Assembly: GCA_017470095.1 (NCBI GenBank)
Contig: JAFUFC010000161.1
Span: forward strand, 1 to 54,593
DNA length: 54,593 nt
Origin: Clostridia bacterium
GTDB taxonomy: Bacteria; Bacillota; Clostridia; Christensenellales; Aristaeellaceae
Reading direction: 5' to 3'
This document shows positions 1 through 7,684 of this stretch, piece after piece (position 1 is the stretch's first letter; the number at the start of each line of letters is the position of its first letter). Made by a program: the position numbers and the translations under genes. The notes beneath the pieces were generated by a model, which ran no database searches, was not told the DNA's origin, and saw only the letters and a list, made by a program, of their open reading frames with translations.

Positions 1-2
1 AG

Positions 3-155
3 CAGGAGCTACGGGAACTGCTGGATCATACCGCAGAAACGACAATCCGACGCAGTGAAGAATTGGAGCAGCAGAATACAGCGCATATACAGCCGCAATC
101 GCAAGAGCGACAGATTGAAAAGAAAAAGAAAAAGCAAGAGAGAGGAGGTAGGTGA
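3..155 (+). CDS. C-terminal end of a mobilization protein (probable relaxase), partial
   Basis: An open frame enters from the left edge and stops at 153-155. The visible 50 residues are very hydrophilic, rich in Gln, Glu, Lys and Arg, and end in a Lys-rich stretch followed by Gly-Gly-Arg. Long charged coiled-coil tails of this kind are usual at the C-terminus of MobA/MobL relaxases in clostridial integrative elements, and the next genes (Cys_rich_VLP, TnpW-like, serine recombinase) are standard companions. The stop lies just before the next gene's ATG, so the two are probably translationally coupled. No catalytic domain is in the window, so the relaxase call is contextual. Confidence 0.4.
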   Translation, partial: QELRELLDHTAETTIRRSEELEQQNTAHIQPQSQERQIEKKKKKQERGGR

Positions 156-157
156 GT

Positions 158-556
158 ATGAACCAGATTGAAAATCAGATTCAGCACAGCATCCGGCAGC
201 TGGCACAGAAAGAATGTGCCAACTATGACAATGGAAGTTGCCTGCCGGAGGATCGGCCTTGCCATGTGATCAGCCCGGTCTACAAGACCATTCACGACGG
301 CGCTGTGATCTGTGATTATTTCCTTCGGGCAGTCTTGCCCTTGCAGCCGGAGCTGAACACAGCTGTCTGGCATGAGCTGCTGAGGGACGAAGATCAGGCA
401 AGCGAAGGCTGGAAGGAATGCGTCCGCTGCCACAAGCCCTTTCTTCCCGGCAGCAACCGTCAGCGCTATTGCGCCGATTGCGGCGCAGCGGCCAAACAAG
501 CCCGAAGCCGGGAGAAGCAGCGTCGCTACCGGGAACGGCAGAAAACACCGACGTGA
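158..556 (+). CDS. Cysteine-rich VLP-domain protein of a mobile element
   Basis: The protein has about 132 residues. Its N-terminal half has the pattern CANYDNGSCL, then PCHV, then CDYF followed by AVLPLQPEL, which is the arrangement of the Cys_rich_VLP family found almost only in integrative and conjugative elements of Firmicutes. The C-terminal part is a CxxC zinc ribbon (CVRCH, then YCADCG) followed by a basic tail rich in Arg and Lys, so nucleic-acid binding is plausible. I chose ATG 158 over GTG 152 because the GGAGG at about 143-147 sits 10 bases before the ATG but only 4 before the GTG. It lies between a relaxase tail and transposon genes. Its biochemical role is not known. Confidence 0.75.
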   Translation: MNQIENQIQHSIRQLAQKECANYDNGSCLPEDRPCHVISPVYKTIHDGAVICDYFLRAVLPLQPELNTAVWHELLRDEDQASEGWKECVRCHKPFLPGSNRQRYCADCGAAAKQARSREKQRRYRERQKTPT

Positions 557-579
557 CCGTTACCCATTAGAACGAAAAA

Positions 580-643
580 TGCCCAGGAAAATCAACGCTT
601 CCCGGGCACCCCATCGGGGCAGGACGACCGAATGGTCATCCTG
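580..643. repeat. Three consecutive short hairpins between mobile-element genes
   Basis: Three inverted repeats follow one another without gaps. The first is 580-608, TGCCC-x-GGAA pairing with TTCC-x-GGGCA. The second is 609-619, CCCC-ATC-GGGG. The third is 620-643, CAGGA-x-GACC pairing with GGTC-x-TCCTG around a GAAT loop. There is no clear T-run, so this is not a typical terminator. Position inside a mobilization module raises the possibility of a protein-binding or structured RNA site. Confidence 0.5.
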
Positions 644-688
644 CTTCCATTTTGAAAACAAAACGGTCATATTGGAGGTATGAACTGG

Positions 689-958
689 ATGAAAAAACAA
701 ACGGAGAAAATTTATCGGATGGAAGATGTATTTGACAGTTACAGCTTTGATGAAGATGTCCTTGGTTTTGACCGGGATGACGAACAGGAACCTACCTTGG
801 AAGACATCTCCTTTTATGCCATAGAGGAGGATGGCTGCCTGTATCACTATTGTGGAAAAACCAGGATCAAAGTCCATGAGCATTTTGCAGATCGCGGGAA
901 AAGCGTCAGTGATCTGATCGAAAACGTGATCCTGCATACCGCGAAAAAGACTGCTTAA
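689..958 (+). CDS. Small TnpW-like transposon protein
   Basis: The protein has 89 residues, is acidic in its first half, and ends in a segment with the pattern KTRIKVHEHF followed by SVSDLIENVIL. A short beta strand ending in HF followed by a helix with DLI is how TnpW-type proteins of Tn4451-like elements end, but the N-terminal half here is longer and not familiar. ATG 689 is preferred to ATG 680 because GGAGG at 674-678 lies 10 bases before it and only one base before the earlier codon. It is immediately upstream of the large serine recombinase, as in Tn4451 relatives. Function unknown; the family call is tentative. Confidence 0.5.
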   Translation: MKKQTEKIYRMEDVFDSYSFDEDVLGFDRDDEQEPTLEDISFYAIEEDGCLYHYCGKTRIKVHEHFADRGKSVSDLIENVILHTAKKTA

Positions 959-971
959 CCAAAAGAAAGAA

Positions 972-1024
972 TTGATGAAAACCCACGCCTATGATACAAT
1001 CACCCTGTATTGTAAGCGTGGGTT
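972..1024 (+). promoter_or_regulatory. Recombinase promoter overlapped by a palindrome
   Basis: A -35 TTGATG (972-977) and -10 TACAAT (995-1000) are separated by 17 bases. The inverted repeat AACCCACGC (980-988) with GCGTGGGTT (1016-1024) covers the spacer and start region, and an inner ACAAT/ATTGT repeat extends it. An operator or structured 5' end controlling the recombinase at 1052 is a reasonable inference; AAGGAGG follows at about 1036. Confidence 0.55.
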
Positions 1025-1051
1025 GTTTCAAACAGAAGGAGGATTTACAAC

Positions 1052-2665
1052 ATGAAACAACCATACAATGCCGCACTCTATATGAGGCTCAGCCGTGATG
1101 ACGAGAATTACGGCGACAGTATCAGCATCGAAACACAAAGACTTGTCTTAAACGCATACGCCCGGGATCAAGGATTCTTCGTTGTGAATGAATACGTGGA
1201 CGACGGCTGGTCCGGCACGAACTTTGAACGCCCCGGTTTTCAGCGGATGCTGGATGATATTGAGGCAGGCAAAGTCAACTGTGTCCTGGTGAAAGACCTT
1301 TCCCGGTTTGGCCGTGAACACGTCGCGATGGATTACTACCTGGAATTTTACTTCCCGGAAAAGCAAATCCGCTTCATCGCTATCACGGATAATGAGGACA
1401 CTGAGAAGGGCTTGTCCGACTTCGTCCCGTTCAAGAACCTGTTCAACGAGTTCTGGGCCAAGGACACCAGCCGGAAGGTCAAAGCCGCTATCCATGCCAA
1501 GCACGCAGCGGGAGAGTGTACCGCTACCAAGCCGCCCTTTGGGTATATCAAAGACCCGGAGCACAAAAATCATATCATCGTGGATGAGGAAACAAGATGG
1601 ATCATCGAGAAGATGTTTGATATGGCGGCGCATGGCGCGGGTACGAAGCGAATCGCCCAGGCATTGGCAAAAGAGAAGATTCCGACGCCCGGCTATACGG
1701 CCTATCAGCGATTTGGCCTATACGCCAACATCTATCGGGATGCTCCGCCGGAGAAAGCCTTTGCGTGGTCGATCTCCGTGGTCAGCGACATTTTGAAGGA
1801 TGAAACCTACATCGGCAACAGCATCCACAACAAGCAAAGCACTGTCTCCTACAAGAACAAAAAACGGCTGAAAAAACCGTCCGATGATTGGTTTCGCGTG
1901 GAAGGCACCCATGAGCCTATCATCGATGCGGATATATTCTGGCAGGTGCAGGAGCAGATCGGGAACAGGCGCAGGGCCATGAAGGACGCTGAACCGCAAA
2001 TCTTCGCAGGTCTGCTGAAATGCGCTGATTGTGGAAGAGCCATGGCAATTTCATCCATTACAGCGCACGCTGTCTATCGCTACTACAACTGCAGCAAATA
2101 CCGCAGGTACAGCCGGATCACAGGCGCGTGCTCCTCCCATTCCATCCGTTACGACGTGCTGTATCAGCATATCCTCTCCCGTATCCAGTATTGGGTTGAA
2201 CGAGCCCGTGCGGACGAGCAGGAACTATTGCAAAAACTGCTCAGCACCACGGATCGGGAAAGGCAAGCGGTACTCAAAAAGCAGGCTGCCGAACTGAAAA
2301 AGGCGGAAAAACGAAAAGAGGACGTGGATCGCCGATTCGCCAAGGTGTACGAGGATTGGGCGGATGAACGTATCACGGAATACAACTTTAAAATGCTTTC
2401 TCAGAAGTATCAGGCAGAACAGCGAGAGATCGAGGAGAAGATCAGCCAGCTCCAGGCATCCATAGAGAAAGAACACCAGAACGTCGAGGACGCGGAAAAG
2501 TGGATCAAGCTGGTCAGGCAGTACGAGTATCCCACCGAACTGACCGCTGAACTGCTGAACACGCTGATTGAAAAAATCCTGATCCATAAGCCGGTGAAAC
2601 TTGCTTCCGGCTACAGAGATCAGGAAATCGAGATTTTTTACCGTTTCGTCGGTAAGTTGGACTAA
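1052..2665 (+). CDS. Large serine recombinase (TnpX-type) of an integrative element
   Basis: This 537-residue protein is a site-specific recombinase that excises and inserts the element. The resolvase domain starts with LYMRLSRDD, giving the nucleophile Ser14, followed by the usual SISIETQ, DDGWSGTNFERPGF and KDLSRFGRE motifs. The Recombinase domain covers roughly residues 165-290. A zinc ribbon follows (LLKCADCG near residue 322, then YYNC and GAC), and then a coiled coil of about 90 residues before the C-terminal end. Length and domain order match intact TnpX/TndX relatives, so it should be active. Strong AAGGAGG precedes ATG 1052. It is the last gene before the element's right junction, which falls within the next coding sequence. 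Confidence 0.93.
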   Translation: MKQPYNAALYMRLSRDDENYGDSISIETQRLVLNAYARDQGFFVVNEYVDDGWSGTNFERPGFQRMLDDIEAGKVNCVLVKDLSRFGREHVAMDYYLEFYFPEKQIRFIAITDNEDTEKGLSDFVPFKNLFNEFWAKDTSRKVKAAIHAKHAAGECTATKPPFGYIKDPEHKNHIIVDEETRWIIEKMFDMAAHGAGTKRIAQALAKEKIPTPGYTAYQRFGLYANIYRDAPPEKAFAWSISVVSDILKDETYIGNSIHNKQSTVSYKNKKRLKKPSDDWFRVEGTHEPIIDADIFWQVQEQIGNRRRAMKDAEPQIFAGLLKCADCGRAMAISSITAHAVYRYYNCSKYRRYSRITGACSSHSIRYDVLYQHILSRIQYWVERARADEQELLQKLLSTTDRERQAVLKKQAAELKKAEKRKEDVDRRFAKVYEDWADERITEYNFKMLSQKYQAEQREIEEKISQLQASIEKEHQNVEDAEKWIKLVRQYEYPTELTAELLNTLIEKILIHKPVKLASGYRDQEIEIFYRFVGKLD

Positions 2666-2701
2666 GATTACATTTTTATCACTAAGTAAGGGGTACGGGG
2701 G

Positions 2702-3037
2702 GTGAACATGAACACCCTGATCACCAACGACAGCGCGGAGTTTGGCATCATTCGCATGCTGGTGTCCGATACGGACCGGGCCGCCGAAAAAATGGCGGAG
2801 GCCGGCTACCTGTGCCACGCCGATTATGTGGCCGCCGCCGAGATCGGCGACGAGTGCGGCAGCCTGAACAGCCTGCTTTCCACCATCAATCAGGGCAATA
2901 TCAATTTGGATTATATTTACGTTACTTACAGCACCCTGAGCAAGCATCCCGTGGCCATCCTGAAATCCACCGATCTGATGGAGGTGGAGGAATTTTTGCA
3001 GGCCAAGGGCTACCGGATGCTGGAAAGGATTGACTGA
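2702..3037 (+). pseudogene. ACT-domain protein missing its 5' end
   Basis: The frame encodes about 110 residues of a two-ACT-domain protein. The stretch beginning NMNTLIT and continuing SAEFGIIRMLVSD corresponds to the second half of a first ACT domain; in intact relatives about 25 residues come before it, beginning with a strand like KQISVFLEN. The second ACT domain looks complete, with GSLNSLLSTI and INLDYIYVTYS. The sequence upstream of about 2700 belongs to the serine-recombinase element, so the first ACT strand and helix were most likely displaced by integration. A GTG at 2702 and an ATG at 2708 could allow translation of the remnant, but one ACT domain would not fold normally. ACT-only proteins usually bind amino acids as small regulatory dimers. 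Confidence 0.75.
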
Positions 3038-3126
3038 GGAACGCGTTGAATCCAATCAGTATCAGAATTTCCACTTGGGTTCTATCAAACGCTCTGCGCT
3101 GCTCCGCAGCCCTTCGTTCAGCTTTG

Positions 3127-3303
3127 TCACAATAAAAAATTCATATCGAATCTTTCAGGAGTTTTGTTGTAAGGGACGTTTCTCGCATGGATAGAAAGCG
3201 TTTCGGCTTTTTTGATCTGCTTGATTCTGGCGCGTACATTGCGCGAGAAATTGCCTTTTCCAGCGGCAGCGCGGCCACCAGGAACGCGCAGGGCTTCTGC
3301 CAT
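3127..3303 (-). CDS. Hypothetical small basic protein overlapping a repeat
   Basis: A 58-codon frame on the minus strand begins at an ATG (3303) with AAGGTGA seven bases upstream. It is rich in Arg, Lys and Ala (MAEALRVPGGRAAAGKGNF, then NVRARIKQIKKAE) and has no recognised domain. Its 5' end lies in the repeat unit that recurs near 4060-4165; in that second copy the ATG and reading frame are not kept. It may be a real small gene with one decayed copy, or a chance frame within a structured repeat. Confidence 0.3.
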   Translation of the reverse strand: MAEALRVPGGRAAAGKGNFSRNVRARIKQIKKAETLSIHARNVPYNKTPERFDMNFLL

Positions 3304-3345
3304 AAAGTTCACCTTCTTTTCCGTTGTGGTTTAGGAACGGCGGGC
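3250..3345. repeat. Structured repeat, copy A (right half only)
   Basis: About 95 bases from CCTTTTCCAGCGGCAGCGC to the region around TTCCGTTGTGG match 4066-4160 at roughly four bases in five by eye, including the conserved GCGCAGGG, AAAGTTCACCT and CTTTTCC blocks. It lies directly upstream of the nucleotidyltransferase gene. The left half seen in copies B and C is not present here. Confidence 0.6.
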
Positions 3346-3394
3346 TTATTATAGAATTGCCCGCAAGGGTTCAGACCTTTTTCAGGAGGTTACC

Positions 3395-4003
3395 GTGGAG
3401 AAAATAGTCCGATATTTGCAGGAAAAATATGCTCCTCGAGCGTTGTTGGTGTATGGCTCTTTTGTTCGAGGCGATCAGGATGAATTCAGCGATTTTGACT
3501 GTATGATCATCGTGGACACAAAGACAAAAAATCACGATGACAGCATTATCGACGGCGTTCAACTTGATTGTTTCATTTTTACCGCCGCTGAAGTTGCAGG
3601 CGACGATATTGATACGTTCCTCACTGCTTTTGACAGCACCATCGTTTTTGATGACGGGATTGGGGCTGAATTGAAGAAACGAGTTCGGGAATATGTATCC
3701 GAGCACACCGTTATCGAAAAGAGCGAGAAGGAATTCATCGCTTCATGGATTCAGAAGACGATCCGCCGAATGTATAAGAATGACGATGAAGGAAATTATC
3801 GTGCTGTTGTTTTCCTTTTTGAGAGCCTGACGGACTACTGTTTCCTACGCGACATCTTCTATTTTGGCAGCAAGAAAACCATTGCTTTGCTCAAAGAAAA
3901 TGATCCTCGCGGTTATGACCTTTTCCATGCTGCCATCACGTTGAAAACAAATGATAGTATCGAAGCCTGGGGCAAACACATCATTAGCACCCTTGGTCAA
4001 TAG
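3395..4003 (+). CDS. Nucleotidyltransferase-domain protein (aminoglycoside-type)
   Basis: This 202-residue protein has an N-terminal polymerase-beta-like nucleotidyltransferase fold with the motif VYGSFVRGDQDEFSDFDCM (about residues 19-37). That supplies the Gly-Ser and the metal-binding Asp-x-Asp typical of ANT/KNT-like enzymes that transfer a nucleotide to a hydroxyl. The C-terminal half is helical, as in aminoglycoside nucleotidyltransferases. Start is GTG 3395 with AGGAGG eight bases upstream. It sits alone in a unit bordered by repeat copies A and B, next to a methyltransferase bordered by B and C. The substrate cannot be told from sequence; resistance to an antibiotic is one option. Confidence 0.7.
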   Translation: MEKIVRYLQEKYAPRALLVYGSFVRGDQDEFSDFDCMIIVDTKTKNHDDSIIDGVQLDCFIFTAAEVAGDDIDTFLTAFDSTIVFDDGIGAELKKRVREYVSEHTVIEKSEKEFIASWIQKTIRRMYKNDDEGNYRAVVFLFESLTDYCFLRDIFYFGSKKTIALLKENDPRGYDLFHAAITLKTNDSIEAWGKHIISTLGQ

Positions 4004-4011
4004 AATTATGG

Positions 4012-4165
4012 CTTCATCCCCGGCCAGACTTCGTCAATGAAGGGTTATCCTTCATAAGGAACTTATCCTTTCCAGCGACAGCGCGACTACCAGTTCGCGC
4101 AGGGTTTCGACCGCAAAGTTCACCTACTTTTCCATTGTGGATTTGGGGTGGAGGGGATATAATAA
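4012..4165. repeat. Structured repeat, copy B (complete unit)
   Basis: This copy contains both halves. The left half (4012-4070) matches copy C and the right half (about 4066-4160) matches copy A. Several hairpins are visible: ATGAAGG-GTTAT-CCTTCAT, AAGGA-ACTTA-TCCTT, and GCGCGA pairing with TCGCGC. It begins nine bases after the stop of the nucleotidyltransferase and ends about 45 bases before the methyltransferase. Confidence 0.65.
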
Positions 4166-4210
4166 TTGTGATTATCAAATTCTCGTTATTCGCTGTAAGT
4201 GGTGTGGGCA

Positions 4211-4810
4211 ATGAAAGGAACTGCTGATTTCTATAACAAGACAGCTTCTGACGGGGCATCGTCTGGCTATAGTGACGAATCATTAATCCCTGCACTTCTT
4301 GACTTTGCAAAACAATTTCCTGTAGGCAGCAAATTTCTGGATCTCTGCTGCGGCTGTGGACATGATTCGCAGCGTATTCATAACCTCGGTTATGAAGTTA
4401 TTGGTATTGATTTCAGCGAAGAAAGTATCCGTATTGCCAGAGAGCGAAATCGCGAGATTACTTTTTACATAGATAACATTCTTAATGACTATTCATACAT
4501 CGGCAAAGTTGATGAAATCCTCGTTATAGCCGGTTTGGTGCATATTGAAACAACAATGCTCCGGGATGCTTTTTCTCGAATGCATCATGTTTTGACCGAT
4601 TCTGGACGTCTGTTCATCACTATTCGTGAAGGCCATGGAAAGATGATGGATCGGAGCCTTAAAACCATCGACGGCGAAGAGTATGACCGTAACTTTATAG
4701 CCCATACAAAAGAAGAAATGATCCAAACATCCGAAGGATTATTCTCTTATGTTGATGAAGTTGGCTGGGATGGAACGGTATGGCACAATTACATATTCCA
4801 GAAACAATAG
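4211..4810 (+). CDS. Class I SAM-dependent methyltransferase
   Basis: This protein of about 199 residues has the Rossmann-type SAM site: FLDLCCGCGHDSQRI (motif I), then VIGIDFSEESIRIARE with the acidic residue that binds the ribose, then a hydrophobic strand with VAGLVHIE. The opening MKGTADFYNKTA matches small stand-alone methyltransferases of gut Firmicutes that modify unknown small molecules. ATG 4211 is preferred to the in-frame GTG 4199; neither has a strong ribosome site. Direct repeats of about 60 bases flank the gene (4012-4070 and 4823-4882), so it may have moved as a unit. Confidence 0.75.
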   Translation: MKGTADFYNKTASDGASSGYSDESLIPALLDFAKQFPVGSKFLDLCCGCGHDSQRIHNLGYEVIGIDFSEESIRIARERNREITFYIDNILNDYSYIGKVDEILVIAGLVHIETTMLRDAFSRMHHVLTDSGRLFITIREGHGKMMDRSLKTIDGEEYDRNFIAHTKEEMIQTSEGLFSYVDEVGWDGTVWHNYIFQKQ

Positions 4811-4822
4811 TAGCAGATCACG

Positions 4823-4882
4823 GCTTCACGCCCGGCCAGACTTCATCAATGAAGGGTTAAGCTTCATAAGGAACTAATCCTT
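4823..4882. repeat. Structured repeat, copy C (left half, truncated)
   Basis: About 60 bases from GGCTTCACGCCCGGCCAGAC to CTAATCCTT match 4012-4070 with only a few differences. The match stops abruptly at about 4882, and the following DNA belongs to the 3' end of a serine recombinase on the other strand. The recombinase-bearing element probably cut this copy. Confidence 0.65.
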
Positions 4883-4889
4883 GGGGAGA

Positions 4890-4921
4890 CCGCGTAGTCG
4901 ACGTGGCTATGCGGTTTTCCT
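4890..4921 (+). terminator. Terminator-like hairpin at the end of the methyltransferase unit
   Basis: CCGCGTAG (4890-4897) pairs with CTATGCGG (4907-4914, one G-T pair) and TTTTCCTTT follows. It overlaps the stop codon of the opposing recombinase frame. Confidence 0.5.
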
Positions 4922-6457
4922 TTGCTTTGGGGATGCTTCCAGGGTGATCGGTTCCGTCAGGATGGGAATCTCGATCTGGCCGACAAAGTTGAAGACGATC
5001 TCTACCGTCTGCCTGCGGTGCCCGGAGGACTTATCTGCCTCGTGGACGATGATCTTTTTCACGAACTCGTTCACGATGGCCGTGGTCAGCTCGGGAATAT
5101 CCACATATTTCTCCACCAAGGCAGCAAAGCGGTCATAGTTGTCGTTATCTTCTTGCTGCTGACCGATCCATTCTTCCATGACGGTGATTTTGGTTTTGAG
5201 CCGCTCTTGCTCCTCTTCATAATCCGCCATCATTTTCTGATAGCGGTCATCGGAGAGAGCGCCCAGGACGTGATCTTCATACAGGCGGGTGATCAATTTG
5301 TCGATATCTTCCAGACGCCTTTTCGCCTGTGTCAGCTGCTTCTGGTTCTGCTGGATGCTGCTGTCCTGTGCCTTGCGGGTGGATTGCATCCACTCCTGCT
5401 GAATGCCTTCTGCGTCCTCTCGGACGTATGCCGTTACGGCACGGATGCGCTCCAGCACGATCTCTCGCAGCACTTCCTCCCGGATGTAATGGCAGGTGCA
5501 ATCGCCGCGTCCGCTTTTGTAGGCAGAACAGGAGTAGCGATCCTGCCTTCCTTCGTATGCTTTGCAGGTTGCAAAGTGCATCCGCCTTCCGCAGTCGGCA
5601 CAGAATGTGATGCCGGCAAACAATCCCTCCCGCTCTGCACGTTGAATGCTCCGATGGCGCTGTTTCCGCAGATCTTGCACACGATCCCACAGTTCTTTTG
5701 AAATGATGGGATTCTGCGTGTCAGGTGTGATGTGCATATCATCCACGTGGTTGGCGATCCGCTTCTTCAATTTGTAGGATTTGGAGTAGGTTTTGAAGCT
5801 GCAAGTGCAGCCCGTGTACTCCATCCGTCCCAATATTTCAGCGGTTGTGCTATCCTTCCAGCGATACGGGTGAGCAGGCGAAGGTTTCCCATGACGGCTA
5901 TTATAGATAGCTGTTGGGGTAAGAACCTGGTCGCGTTCCAGCATGGCTGCGATGCTTTCCGGTCCTTTGCCCTGCATGGCCAGGTCGAAGATATGCCTCA
6001 CTACCGGCGCAGTCTCTGGGTCGATGATCCAGTGCCCTTTTTGCTCCGAGTCTTCCAGGTAGCCGTAGGGTGGACGGTTGAGATGCCCGCCGCGCAAGCC
6101 CTTTGCTTTGATAACCGCTCGGACTTTCCGGCTGGTATCCTTGGCGTAGAAGTCGTTGAACAGGTTGCGGACCGGGGTGAAGTCACTGTCGCCTCGCTCG
6201 GAATCAACGCCGTCGTTCACGGCAATGAAGCGAACATTCATGCTGGGAAACACGATCTCGGTGTAGTGGCCCGCTTGCAGATAGTCTCTGCCAAAGCGGC
6301 TCATGTCCTTCACGATGATCGTGCCGACCTGCCCCGCTTCCACCAGAGAGAGCAGCTCTTGCATCGCGGGACGATTGAAGTTGGCGCCGGTATAGCCGTC
6401 GTCTACGAAAAACTTTGTGTGGGTGAAGCCGTGATCGTCAGCATACTTTTGGAGCAA
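4907..6457 (-). pseudogene. Large serine recombinase lacking the catalytic N-terminus
   Basis: The frame holds about 516 residues of a large serine recombinase. It has LLQKYADDHGF, then FFVDDGYTGANFNRPAMQEL and KDMSRFGRDYLQ of the resolvase domain, a Recombinase domain, a zinc ribbon (GITFCADCGRRM, then YSCSAY and CTCHYI) and a coiled coil. Relatives have about 35-45 more residues at the N-terminus, with a xLYxRLSRDDE motif that supplies the catalytic Ser. Here the frame upstream of Leu-Leu-Gln-Lys runs into AT-rich DNA at about 6490 with no such motif and no ribosome site. The protein could not catalyse strand exchange, so I call it a 5'-truncated remnant. Its 3' end borders the broken repeat copy C. 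Confidence 0.8.
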
Positions 6458-6595
6458 GGCTCTCTGGAAAGAGATTTGTCAAGGATTTTTTTATCTTGGA
6501 AATACAAATAAAGCAACTGAACGCTATTACGGAAGAGGGCTTTGGATTGGGCGCAATAGGGCAAATAAATTAAAGGATAAATTTTGCCTCCCCCC

Positions 6596-6646
6596 TTGAT
6601 ATCTGCCGATAAATGAATATAATATTTTATGTTAGAGGCAACTAAT
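6596..6646 (+). promoter_or_regulatory. Promoter with metal-box-like operator
   Basis: TTGATA (6596-6601) and TATAAT (6618-6623) are 16 bases apart. Seven bases after the -10 lies GTTAG-AGGCAA-CTAAT (6631-6646). The complement of this site matches the operator at 18467-18482 in 13 of 16 positions, and the gap from the -10 box is the same at both promoters. It should drive the genes from 6690 or 6953 onward and be blocked at the start site by a dimeric repressor. Confidence 0.7.
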
Positions 6647-6689
6647 CGGAAAGACGCCTCCAGCACCGATTATTTGATGCAGATGAAGA

Positions 6690-6894
6690 GTGGGAGATGT
6701 TTATTTGAAAGGTTATCTTTCAATACAAGAAACAGCAGGAAGTTGGGGCATCTCCGTTCGCTGGGTCAATCAATATATCCTTGAAGAGCGGGTTCCGGGA
6801 TGTGAACGCTTTGGCCGTTCCAGAAAACGCGGTGAGGCCGGAGAGGCGGAAGCCTGGCGTACAAAAGAAGGAAAAAGCAGAAAACCCCTCCTGA
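6690..6894 (+). pseudogene. Helix-turn-helix excisionase-like protein, frameshifted
   Basis: The first 47 residues (GYLSIQETAGSWGISVRWVN, then EERVPGCERFGRS) are a MerR/excisionase-type winged helix, as in the small DNA-binding proteins that recognise YxSIxEAAxxWGIS sequences. Relatives continue RFGRSWxIPxxAxKP. Here the frame jumps after RFGRS: the expected continuation PENAVRPERRKPG is found in another frame and ends at a TGA at 6892-6894. A short deletion between GTTC and CAGAAAAC (about 6821) explains it. GTG 6690 is the likely start, with weak ribosome-site support. The gene lies between the two operators of this promoter. Confidence 0.65.
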
Positions 6895-6916
6895 AAGCAT
6901 ATTTTTTTGATCCGTG

Positions 6917-6932
6917 GTTAGCCAAAACTAAC
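6917..6932 (+). promoter_or_regulatory. Second operator-like palindrome, near the 6953 start
   Basis: GTTAG-CCAAAA-CTAAC is a perfect five-base inverted repeat with a six-base spacer. It ends three bases before the GGAGGAGG ribosome site of the membrane protein gene at 6953, so a bound protein could act as a roadblock or reduce translation of the mRNA. Confidence 0.6.
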
Positions 6933-6952
6933 ATTGGAGGAGGAAATAATGA

Positions 6953-7684
6953 ATGCGTGTCCGTGGTTCAAATGAAAACCCTTTAGATTGGCCTCGCATC
7001 CGGCATTTGATGAAACTGGGCATCTTCGCGGCACTGATGGTTCTGGTGGGCGATATGCTTCTGGGGTGGGGCGTGCATGACGCAAGCCAATCAGGCATGG
7101 AAAGATTTCTTTCCATGTACCTGCGCCTGCCTGACAGCACGATCTTCTGGTCCGCCTTTCTCGGTTTGATCGGCATCCCGCTGGAGGCGCTGTGCTATTT
7201 TTCTGTGTATCGGCTGATCAAGCCGTATTCTGAAAGATATGCACACCTTTACCGCAGCGGCATCCTGGGAATCCTGGCTTTCGGCGGCTGCGGGGTACAC
7301 GTGCCCTGCCTGGCCTGTGTGTTTTTCTATAAGTATATGACCGCTGCCAAACCGGATACGGCGCTGGACGCCTCGGTTCGCTTCGGGCTGTATTTCCTGC
7401 TGCCTGGGATGATCCTGTTTTTCATCTTCTGGATCGTGCACCACATCGCGCACATCGGCGCTTTCGCAAAGGGCATGACGCCCTATCCCAAATGGTGCTG
7501 GATCTTCTGCCCGGCGGTGGGTATGGCGCTGACCATGCTGTGTAAATTCCTGCCCGAAACGGCGCTGCGCAACGCCGTCACCGCGGCCTGGATCAGCATT
7601 GGCAATCTGTGGATGTTTATCAGTTTGCTGTTGATGTCCCGAAAGGCGGAAGAGAATGAAAAAAAAGGAGCTGAAAACGCGTGA
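6953..7684 (+). CDS. Polytopic membrane protein, DUF6796-like (tentative)
   Basis: This 243-residue protein has about seven hydrophobic segments (for example LGIFAALMVLVGDMLLGW, then LGLIGIPLEALCYFSVYRL, then FLLPGMILFFIFWIVHHIAH). It is probably a plasma-membrane protein with no enzymatic motif. The GD near the first helix and the general layout recall DUF6796 proteins, but that is from memory and uncertain. ATG 6953 has GGAGGAGG nine bases upstream. It is the first intact gene after the operator-bearing promoter and overlaps the next gene by four bases (GTGA), so it heads a translationally coupled run. Confidence 0.7.
   Translation: MRVRGSNENPLDWPRIRHLMKLGIFAALMVLVGDMLLGWGVHDASQSGMERFLSMYLRLPDSTIFWSAFLGLIGIPLEALCYFSVYRLIKPYSERYAHLYRSGILGILAFGGCGVHVPCLACVFFYKYMTAAKPDTALDASVRFGLYFLLPGMILFFIFWIVHHIAHIGAFAKGMTPYPKWCWIFCPAVGMALTMLCKFLPETALRNAVTAAWISIGNLWMFISLLLMSRKAEENEKKGAENA

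Noticed and set aside
4014..4310. Minus-strand 98-residue reading frame
   Set aside because: It overlaps the repeat and the methyltransferase start, lacks a ribosome site and has no protein-like composition.
4012..4882. Integron attC sites flanking the methyltransferase
   Set aside because: Only copy C has a sequence resembling GTTRRRY; copy B does not, no integron integrase is present, and the stems do not have the attC layout.
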